DNA of 25,081 nucleotides from Branchiostoma floridae (lineage: Eukaryota > Chordata > Leptocardii > Amphioxiformes > Branchiostomatidae): assembly GCF_000003815.2 (NCBI RefSeq), contig NC_049986.1, positions 25,550,902 to 25,575,982 on the forward strand. The letters run 5' to 3'. The notes beneath the pieces are model-generated. The model made no database searches. It was not told the origin of the DNA and was given only the letters and a program-made list of their open reading frames with translations. The translations under genes and the position numbers were made by a program. How positions within the stretch are numbered: position 1 is the stretch's first letter; each line of letters opens with the position of its first letter. Shown in pieces: positions 18,474 to 25,081 of this stretch.

Positions 18474-18783
18474 AGATATTTGATATTTGGTACATGTACA
18501 TTTTAGGGTGACCATGTGTTCTCGTATTGCAGTGACCAAACGTTCGAACAGGATGACCACATCACTGCTTGTAGCCGCCTTGCTGTGCCTCAGCTCTGTA
18601 TCCGTCCGCGGGCTGACCAATGCGGAGAAGGATGCGCTGCTAGCCGGCGCAGTAGGACTGGGGAACCTCGATATCGTGCTGGATCCGGACAACGGCGAGT
18701 ATCTGATCGTCAGCAGCCACGGGATGCCGAACCACACGCTGGGGCCGTGGGGCGACGGGAACCCCGATATGCCGACGCCGGCG
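18474..18783 (+). CDS. YHYH-domain secreted protein, first coding exon
   Basis: The exon starts after CTCTGTTCCGTTTGTCTGCAG and ends before GTAGGG at 18784. Two in-frame ATGs are possible, 18514 and 18553, both with A at -3. I favour 18553 because it gives a compact signal peptide (MTTSLLVAALLCLSSVSVRG). A five-codon upstream frame starts at 18494. The mature part, including EYLIVSSHGMPNHTLGPWGD followed by GNPDMPTPA, matches the start of the YHYH family (a G-E-Y-x-I-x-S-x-G-x-P-x-H-x-x-G-P pattern). Such proteins are extracellular, are named for a later YHYH motif, and have no settled biochemical role. The exon ends in phase 0 and joins the exon at 19511. GC content and codon use are clearly higher than in the surrounding DNA. 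Confidence 0.75.
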
Positions 18784-19383
18784 GTAGGGAAAAACAATTA
18801 TTGAGATAAGAGAGGCACAGTTCTGCCTGTGTTTGTGCCTCTTGATAATTCGCCCGCATTTGTCAAAGCCCATGTGAGTTTCATTCTGTCTCTTGTTTAC
18901 GTCTAGTCGATTTTTTGGTACGCCAATCTTGCTGCATAATGGTGAATAAAAGCTTAGCACAAATGTCCACATGGAACTCTACGGACTCGGTATACGCAAA
19001 CGTGTACTAAAAACAGTTGTATTTATCCATGGCTACGTACATGTTGCTTAGCTGACGATTTTTTAGAAACGCTATTTAACCTGCTGCCTTATTAGGTTTG
19101 TGTGTATTTTGTGCCTGGATTTCAAAGCTTCACGTTCATAATACTGTACTGTACTGCACTTTGAGTGACAAAGTTCTCTGACTGTCCGTCGGACAGGGCG
19201 GTTACGATTATCGTCCTGTCTCTAAGGTAGTCAACATAGTTCCAATATCGATGTTTCCGACCTAGGGAGAAGAGACTTTCACATACTATTAAATGTAACA
19301 CCAGAAAAAAGAAGTGCAGGAGCTGTGTGTGTGTGTGTGTGTGCGTGTGTGTGTGTGTGTGTGTGTGCGTGTGTGTGTGTGTG

Positions 19384-19421
<38 letters not shown>

Positions 19422-19510
19422 GCATTTCGCTTTCGTCCTGCCAGAGGGCGCTTGTCGCCTGAAGGAGCGAAGATTGCTTGTTTTGACAGTGTTTATTTTT
19501 CCCGCTGCAG
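18784..19510 (+). other. intron 1 of the YHYH-type coding region
   Basis: Bounded by GCG|GTAGGG (a weak donor) and CCCGCTGCAG|TATCAG. Contains a small hairpin (AGGCACA / TGTGCCT near 18812-18841) and the TG microsatellite. No other gene seen. Confidence 0.65.
19324..19419 (+). repeat. (TG)n microsatellite
   Basis: About 96 bp of TG with occasional CG steps, inside the YHYH intron. The alternating purine-pyrimidine tract can adopt Z-DNA. Cys-Val open frames over it are artefacts. Confidence 0.98.
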
Positions 19511-19589
19511 TATCAGGACCACAACTTCAAGATCCCGAAGAACCCGACAGTACAGGCAGAGTCGACATGTACGCCTATGGGCACTATCG
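19511..19589 (+). CDS. YHYH-domain secreted protein, second coding exon
   Basis: After CCCGCTGCAG the frame reads YQDHNFKIPKNPTVQ followed by AESTCTPMGTIG, and the exon ends at ATCG|GTAAGG (79 bp, phase 0 to phase 1). Spliced to the preceding exon it gives ...NPDMPTPA-YQDHNFKIPKNP. The (Q/Y)xxxFxIPxxP and TCTPMGTIG segments follow the order I recall for the YHYH family, where the next residues are normally G-V-A-V-N-G-V. The exons with that sequence and the YHYH motif itself are not found in the remaining 5.5 kb, which is repeats. The gene therefore continues past a large intron beyond the window or is truncated. Confidence 0.72.
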
Positions 19590-19626
19590 GTAAGGAACGT
19601 GCTCAATATGTATACCCACATACAGC

Positions 19627-19690
19627 CACGCACACATACATCCACGCACACATACATCCACGCACACATACATCCACGCACACAAGCACA
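19627..19690 (+). repeat. 16-bp minisatellite (about 4 units)
   Basis: CACGCACACATACATC repeated three times with a diverged fourth, just after the second YHYH exon. Confidence 0.9.
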
Positions 19691-19714
19691 CTGGGGTGGA
19701 GCACCCCCTTTGAC

Positions 19715-19715
19715 N
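19715..19715. other. single ambiguous base
   Basis: One N in the assembly between two repeat arrays. Confidence 0.99.
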
Positions 19716-19719
19716 ATTG

Positions 19720-19918
19720 AGTTGCTTTCGGTATCTATGGAGTTGTTTTCGGTAGATATCAAATTGTTTTCATTGTTTTCCGTATTTTACGGGTTGTTTT
19801 CGGTTGTTTTCGGTAGATGTCAAGTTGTTTTCGGTTGTTTTCGGTTGTTTTCGGTTGTTTTCGGTTGTTTTCGGTTGTTTTCGGTTGTTTTCGGTTGTTT
19901 TCGGTTGTTTTCGGTATT
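19720..19918 (+). repeat. 10-bp TTTTCGGTTG array
   Basis: Decayed at the left end, then nearly perfect 10-bp units from about 19832 to 19912. The open frame with FSVVFGCFRLF repeats is an artefact. Confidence 0.95.
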
Positions 19919-19920
19919 TA

Positions 19921-21238
19921 GTGAGACCGGCATAAACCACTTCAAAATGCGAGGTCAGTATCCCTGTTTGGGTGTCCTTTTTAAAAGTTGTACAGGCCGC
20001 CCGTGGGTGACAATGCTACACAAGAATCCCATATATCTTGTGATTTAAAAACAAGACTTGTCAATTTTCTACAGCGTTATTTAGTTCATAAAACAGCACG
20101 AATCCATTCTCCGTGCGGTCATCGTTTCGGCTAATATCAAGTCTACCAGGCATGCATATAAACACTTCAAAATGCGCGGTCAACATCCTCGTTTGGATGT
20201 CCTTTTTAAAAGTTGTACAAGACGCCTGCAGGTAATAATGCTACACAAGAATCCTATATATCTGAAAATCTGAAAACAAGACTTGTCAATTTTCTACAGC
20301 GTTATTTACTACAGAAAACAACACGAATCCATTCTCCGTGCGGCCACCGTTTAAGCTTAAGTTTTCCGAATGCGTGGTCAACATCCTCGTTGGATATTCT
20401 TTTTAAAAGTTGTACAAGACGACCGTAGGTAATAATGCTATACAAGAATCCTATATATATTATAATCTGAAAACAAGACCTATCAATTTTCTACAGCGTT
20501 ATTTAGTTCAGAAAACAACACGAATCCATTCTCCGTGCTCCAGCGTGTACGCTAAAGTCTACCAGGCCTGCATACAAACACTTCAAAATGCGCGGTCAAC
20601 ATCCCTGTTTGGATGTCCTTTTTTAAAAGTGTACAAGACGACCGTAGGTAATAATGCTACACAAGAATCCTACATATCNNNNNNNNNNNNNNNNNNNNNN
20701 NNNNNNNNNNNNNNNNNNNNNNNNNNNNNNNNNNNNNNNNNNNNNNNNNNNNNNNNNNNNNNNNNNNNNNNNNNNNNNTTTAGAAAACAACACGAATCCA
20801 TTCTCCGTGCGGTCAACGTTTCGGCTATTATAAAGTCTACTAGGCCTGCATAAACCACTTCAAAATGCGCGGTCAACATCCCTGTCTGGATATCCTTTCA
20901 AAAGTTGTACAAGACGCCCGTAGGTAATAATGCTATACAAGAATCCTACATATCTTATAATCTGAAAACAAGACCTGTCAATTTTCTACAGCGTTATTTA
21001 GTACAGAAAACAACACGAATCCATTCTCCGTACGGTCACCGTTTCTGCTAATATAAAGTTTTATTGGACCTGCATACAAACACTTTAAAATGTGCGGTCA
21101 ACATCCCTGTTCGGATGTCCTTTTTAAAAGTTGTTCAAACCGCTATAACCGGTAATAATGATACACAAGAATCCTATATATCTTATAATCTGAAAGCAAG
21201 ACCTATCAATTTTCTACATGCAGCGTTATTTAGTTCAT
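19921..21238 (+). repeat. about 225-bp tandem repeat, six copies
   Basis: The landmark AATGCGCGGTCAACATC (or a variant) occurs near 19945, 20171, 20369, 20587, 20863 and 21089. Spacings are mostly 218-226 bp. The third unit lacks about 27 bp and one interval contains a gap. Each unit also has ACACGAATCCATTCTCCGTG and TTTTCTACAGCGTTATTTA. Some units stay open for 70 or more codons in a plus frame, but frames differ between units and no domain is seen, so I regard it as non-coding satellite. Confidence 0.92.
20679..20778. other. assembly gap inside the 225-bp array (100 N)
   Basis: Placeholder of exactly 100 N. The interval across it is about 276 bp instead of about 225, so its size is nominal. 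Confidence 0.99.
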
Positions 21239-21244
21239 AGATAT

Positions 21245-21645
21245 AACCTTCTTGGCGAAGGTAAAAATGCGCCTGCTCAAGACTCTTCTGGTTGAAGAAA
21301 CCCAAAAGCTCCGGACTCCCCGCTCAAGACCTCTTTGGTTTTTACCTAGGTTATATTCGCCCTACCCTTGAATATGCAGCTCAAGTTTGGAACTCAAATA
21401 TTACACCGCAACAGGTGATGAAGATTGAACACATACAGAAGCGAACACTTCGAATAATTCTCGGCCTGCAGCATGAATGCTACAACAGCGCCCTTGCCGG
21501 CCCAGTTAGGTTTACCGTCCCTTGAGAAAAGAAGAGAAACTCTTAGCGTTAAGTTTGCAAAGTCGCTACTCAACTCCCCAACTTTCCGGCATTGGTTGCC
21601 TCCTACCCGTTCTCAAATTCATACAAGATGCTGGAATCAAGGAGG
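21245..21645 (+). pseudogene. LINE reverse-transcriptase C-terminal fragment
   Basis: GYIRPTLEYAAQVWNS, then KIEHIQKRTLRIILG, then after a frameshift near 21505 GLPSLEKRRETLSVKFAKSL and FRHWLPPTR. This is the region after the polymerase palm in CR1/L2/Jockey-like non-LTR retrotransposons. The start is also shifted (near 21285). 5' truncation plus at least two frameshifts mean it is dead. The fragment ends at the hairpin at 21638. Confidence 0.85.
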
Positions 21646-21675
21646 TTAAAAAAAAGGTTTTTTTTAACCTCCTTG
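21638..21675. repeat. perfect 18-bp inverted repeat, 2-base spacer
   Basis: CAAGGAGGTTAAAAAAAA (21638-21655), GG, then its exact complement (21658-21675). Probably the core of a short foldback element. Confidence 0.9.
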
Positions 21676-21760
21676 CTGGAAGGGAGCAAATCAACTTGAT
21701 ATTCCTCGTATATATACCAAAACAAATCGTTATAAAAATAGCTCGATCCTGTATTTTGTT

Positions 21761-21871
21761 AGCCTTGGTACCATCCTATTTCTACCTGGGCTCCTTACAC
21801 TCGCTTCCCCAATTTTTTTTTAGGTAAGCGAGTGTAAGGAGCCCAGGTAGAAATAGGATGGTACCCAGGCT
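21761..21871. repeat. 46-bp near-perfect hairpin
   Basis: Arms 21761-21806 and 21826-21871 are complementary over 46 bp with one mismatch (AGCCTTGGTACC versus AGCCTGGGTACC) around a 19-base T-rich loop. Such symmetry indicates recent origin: a foldback element or a template-switch inversion. Confidence 0.93.
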
Positions 21872-21954
21872 GTTTTTGTAGCCCAAAACAGTTAAGCTAA
21901 AAGTTAATCTAATTAATTACGGCGCCTTATTCCTTCTCTACCACAACGCACTCT

Positions 21955-22530
21955 TGTTATGTTGTTCAACTGCATGGTTTTACCTAAAATGGACTATTGC
22001 GATGTGATTTGGGGCTTTGCAATTGATGAGCTACCTTGTTCTGGAAAACCTTAACATCAAGGAGAAACTTGCACCTGCTACAATCAATGTACAAGGCCGC
22101 TGTCAACAATGAACTTCCTAAATACATCAATAGTTTATCGAAGGACTTCTGACTCACAACTATCCCACCCGACACAGTCAGAATCTATCCTTGAAACTAC
22201 CACTTGTTCGTTTGGAATGTGGGAAGCGTAAGTTTTCATATAGAGGTATTGTCGCATGGAACAGTCTGCCACAATCTCTAAAGATATGCACGTCCAAATT
22301 TGCTTTTAAAACCACATGCAAAACGGCTCTGACCTCTGACCACTCAATGACGATATGAAACTGACGACTATGATAGCATGTATTTCGTTATCATTATTAT
22401 TGTTTCCATTAGTTTCATACCATTATTGTTCATTCATGTATATGTTTCATTTCAAGTTATGTAATGCAGGGCTCCACTGCAAAACAGTGCAATAGCACTG
22501 AGTTGGACAACCCTGGGTAAAGATGATAAA
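21955..22530 (+). pseudogene. second LINE 3' end (RT C-terminus and 3' UTR)
   Basis: VLPKMDYCDVIWG marks the end of the polymerase. After frame breaks come MYKAAVNNELPKYINSLSKDF and then CGKRKFSYRGIVAWNSLP, the conserved tail of this LINE class (G-K-R-x-F-x-Y-R-G-x-x-x-W-N-S-L-P). A non-coding 3' end follows, GCAGGGCTCCACTGC to CAACCCTGGGTAAAGATGATAAA, typical of the 3' UTR and terminal repeat. Several stops and frameshifts make it inactive. It differs in sequence from the fragment upstream. Confidence 0.82.
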
Positions 22531-22646
22531 CAATTACTACATGTAGTTGAGATGTTCCATGTCACTATTGTCAACTACTACCCTGCTAAAAACTAAAAAG
22601 TCAAAGTACCCTGCTATCTGTATTGTGGTAGATTGTTCAGTTTTTT

Positions 22647-22860
22647 CAAGGAGCTTTTATCTGATAAAAGCTCCTTGGTTTTTTCGAGAGGAGTTTACAA
22701 AAATTGTTGAGACTTCGTCTGACTGTTGCGCAGTTCTCGGTAAACCAGATTTTCTTGTTTCGGCGCTTCTTATGGAAATTGTTTGTTTGCTTTGCGCAGC
22801 GTAGCTTGAGTGATTTTTACCGGCTTCCCGGTAATAACGTTACAAGTTCTGAGAGCGCAT
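22647..22860 (+). repeat. interspersed repeat headed by a 15-bp palindrome
   Basis: CAAGGAGCTTTTATC, one T, then the exact complement (22647-22677). A T-rich stretch and non-coding sequence follow to the LINE tail at 22864. The hairpin head resembles that at 21638 (CAAGGAG...CTCCTTG), so they may be one family. Confidence 0.55.
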
Positions 22861-23019
22861 TTTCAATAAATGAATAAATGAATGAATGAATGAGTTTATT
22901 GCTCAACAATCGCACAGGGTACAATGTATGGCAAACAATAACAACTAATAGCTATACAGACAATAGTACTAAGAGGCTACATACAAAACAATAACAAAAC
23001 ACTATCGATAACAGTACAG

Positions 23020-24066
23020 TTATGTATGAGTAATCTGGTCTCGCATTTGGAATACATTATGAAGAAACTGGCCTACGTAGACGGATATATGAGTTGAACA
23101 TGAGAGCAATATATTGAAAATATCGTTTTCTGCACCAGTAAGAGGGATGTGTGTTTTGGTTCTAATATTCTTAAACAATGTTTCTCTCTCTTTACTGTAG
23201 GTAGGACATTTCATAACAAAGTGGAATTCATCTTCTATATTTTCATGACATGTAGGACACAGTCTCTGAGTGGCTGGTGTGTTACGGTGACGACCTTTTT
23301 CGATTTCTAAACAATGTGCACTTATTCTCAGTTTTGTAATGCTGTATCTAAATGGTCTATTATGAATTGATTTGAGATATTCTTCCATACCAAAGTGTTT
23401 TTTAATTTTCGAATAGGTTTTTAGTTTGTTGGTGCTTTTGAGCTGTTCCCTCCAGCCAGAAAGAAACGTGTCTTTTAGACGCTCTTTAAATATGTTCCCA
23501 AAATGTTTGGCATTAACAGCGGGGTTAAGCCAAACATTTTGGAACCCATGTCGGCATAAAATGTCCTGAACGTGAGTAGCCCAGTCATGTTCTTTTTCGA
23601 CTGAAGTGTCGTAAGCCTTTTTAACAATCCTGTCATTTGGTAGAGTATGCAATCTTAGCCAGTATTTAATCAGATGTGTTTGACTGTCAACGAATAAAGG
23701 AAATACTCCTAATTCACCTCTTACGGCAGCATTGACAGAGCTTTTCGGTACATGAAGTAAAATTTTGCAGAAGTTTAAGAGTACGTATTCTAAGTCAGGT
23801 ATTTCATATGAGATTTTTGGTTGTTCTATTGTTATATTCTGGTTCCTAAACAAAGTGTCTGACTGGTATATCACGTTCAGTTTGTCATTGTATTTCTTGA
23901 ATCGAACAAGAATGGGACGAGTATAGATAGGCGAGGCTTCTGATATATTTCCCTGACGAGAGGCTCTAAGTATATTAACTTCTGATCCCAATATCGGGCT
24001 GAGGACTGTGGCTATAGATGTTCTGGTCGTTTCACATGTTTTGACATTCGGGAATCCCTTTGAATA
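23020..24066 (-). pseudogene. LINE ORF1-like fragment fused to RT C-terminal domain with CCHC knuckle
   Basis: The frame is open from about 24066, well upstream of the usual start choice at 23991. The first part (CETTRTSIATVLSPILGS, EVNILRASRQGN, TRPILVRFKKYNDKLNVI) follows the pattern of LINE ORF1 RNA-binding domains (ERAHR...RPIIVRFxxYxD). From about EYVLLNFCKILLHVPKSSVN onward (residue 68 counted from 23991) it is the RT thumb/C-terminal region. The zinc motif C-x2-C-x8-H-x4-C is at residues 245-262. The frame ends at TGA/TAA before the 3' UTR. ORF1 sequence at this place is abnormal, so this is a rearranged pseudogene. Confidence 0.75.
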
Positions 24067-24087
24067 TTAGATCTCTGCATTGTGCAT

Positions 24088-24759
24088 TTATTCCTGTGAG
24101 CTCACTACAATAAAGTAGGATATAGGTTTAACCAGGCTGTTAAACAGATCAATAGCTAGGGAAATCGAGGGGTTGGAATTAGATGATAAGAATGATTTCA
24201 ATTTGAACGAGGCCCGTAGTGCTTTCAATCTTAACTGTTTTATGGCTCGACTAAAAGATCCTGAAGGTGTTATGTCCATTCCTAGGTAGGTATAAAAGTT
24301 GGTTATCTCTATAGTTTGACCCTGAGATGTGAAAGGTGAATGTTTGTTATTGACTGCCCGCCCGTTTTTGGAAAAGATCATAACTTTTGTTTTGTTCTTA
24401 TTGATTGATAATTTCCACAGAGAGCAAAATTGGTCCAGTGCACTCAAGCATTCTTTTAGGCCTGATTCTGATTTCGATACAAGTACAAGATCATCAGCCC
24501 AAAATATGCTGTTTACAGGAGTATCTTTTAAGAATAGGGAGTCACAAGATATTGGATTTAATAGGGCCGGGAAATCGTTAATATAAAGGTTAAAAAGGAA
24601 TTGAGCTCGAAGTCGGCGTGGATAACACATCTTTTTTTCATAATCTTGTCTACGAGGAGTGATCAATAAAGTCCTCACCCAAAAATGATAAGCGCAACTC
24701 TGATTTCTAAGCGTAGATGTAAAGTATAAATTCTTATATGAATGTGTACCAAAATTCAA
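24088..24759 (-). pseudogene. LINE reverse-transcriptase palm fragment
   Basis: From about residue 53 (counted from 24759) the frame reads QFLFNLYINDFP, then FWADDLVLVSKSESG (catalytic A-D-D at residues 88-90, in the usual (Y/W)ADD position), then KLSINKNKTKVMIF and LGMDITPSG. These are successive RT palm motifs. The first 50 residues do not look like RT, so the 5' part is deleted or replaced. Near 24120 a frameshift after LVKPI leaves ILLYCSE in another frame. Inactive. Confidence 0.82.
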
Positions 24760-24760
24760 A

Positions 24761-25081
24761 TTAGTGTGATCACTACTTCACTGCCAAGCCCCGTTGACCC
24801 GGAAGTAGATAATCCTCGTGCTGTAATCCTACCCTCGTGAAACCCCCATACCGCCCCAAACCACGCCAAAAATACGGAGACACAGTTTACTTTAAACATC
24901 CAAAAAGCCTGATATTTATTCAGACGAGCCTCACGAGGATCTCTTGGCTACAAACACACATTAACTGGTCTGATTTGGGCAATCGTGACAGTAAATCGAC
25001 CTATACAGTGGATTATGCTCGCGCACCGAGGACTGCGTGCCGTCCCCCCTGCTGGGTGCATTCTCTCCCCTGTGAGACACT
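24761..25081. other. no recognisable gene
   Basis: Unique-looking sequence with an imperfect inverted pair CCTCGTGA / TCACGAGG (about 24832 and 24930). No exon, RNA gene or repeat array seen. In particular, no continuation of the YHYH gene. Confidence 0.5.

Larger units (their letters stand above)
22864..24760 (-). mobile_element. 5'-truncated LINE retrotransposon with (CATT)n tail
   Basis: On the minus strand the element ends in GAGCAATAAACTCATTCATTC and a CATT/TTAT repeat tail (22866-22893), the 3' end of a non-LTR element. Coding remains, 5' to 3', are the RT palm (24609-24118), an ORF1-like RNA-binding fragment (about 24110-23827) and the RT C-terminal domain with a zinc knuckle (about 23826-23023). 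The endonuclease and the first RT motifs are missing. The 5' edge near 24610-24760 is not clear. Confidence 0.85.

Noticed and set aside
18405-18972. Minus-strand frames opposite the first YHYH exon
   Set aside because: Antisense shadows of a GC-rich coding exon; the plus frame has a signal peptide and family pattern.
19314-20048. 244-codon frame running from the TG repeat through the 10-bp array
   Set aside because: It crosses the second YHYH exon in a different frame, contains an N, and is made of microsatellite and minisatellite translation.
20213-20853. Repeated MYKTTVGNNA-type frames in the 225-bp array
   Set aside because: They recur only because the array repeats; frames change between units and one runs through a gap.
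1-25081. tRNA or rRNA genes
   Set aside because: Looked for conserved tRNA A/B-box pairs and rRNA core sequences by eye and found none I could support.

Overview
The window looks like animal nuclear DNA, most probably from a lancelet (Branchiostoma). I infer this from spliced genes with GT-AG boundaries, many tandem repeats, decayed LINE retrotransposons and foldback elements. The single-exon leucine-rich-repeat (LRR) membrane receptor also has a cytoplasmic tail of GQGQSQA-type repeats, which I recall from amphioxus proteins. The genus is an inference from memory, not a database match. Four 100-base N runs are scaffold gaps of nominal size.

Layout. 1-2.8 kb: gene-poor, with two related G-rich minisatellites, a G/C hairpin repeat and two gaps. 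2.8-6.03 kb: about 54 copies of a 59-bp satellite, most carrying a palindromic GATA-factor site. 6.5-9.3 kb: a CCAAT/NRF1/GC promoter cluster followed by three plausible exons with no clear coding frame, and a foldback element in the second intron. 10.14-10.57 kb: a tract dense in GGTAAA. 10.57-13.04 kb (minus strand): an intact 823-codon LRR receptor-like protein. 13.2-14.7 kb: a perfect palindromic RFX X-box, a CRE/CCAAT element with a possible tiny first exon, and repeats. 14.9-16.9 kb (minus strand): a coding exon of five 17-residue repeats, a foldback element, and a degraded exon-like stretch.

17.5-19.6 kb (plus strand): the 5' part of a gene I read as a secreted YHYH-domain protein. It has E-boxes, a CRE and a TATA element, a 15-bp minisatellite in the inferred 5' UTR exon, a signal-peptide exon and a second coding exon joined in phase. 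The rest of the gene is not in the window. 19.6-22.9 kb: tandem arrays (16 bp, 10 bp, about 225 bp), two broken LINE 3' ends and three near-perfect hairpins. 22.86-24.76 kb (minus strand): a 5'-truncated LINE in which an ORF1-like RNA-binding fragment lies inside the reverse transcriptase.

The genes are independent eukaryotic units, not an operon. The best-supported real genes are the LRR receptor and the YHYH-type protein. The minus-strand 17-residue-repeat exon is the most interesting unassigned coding piece.
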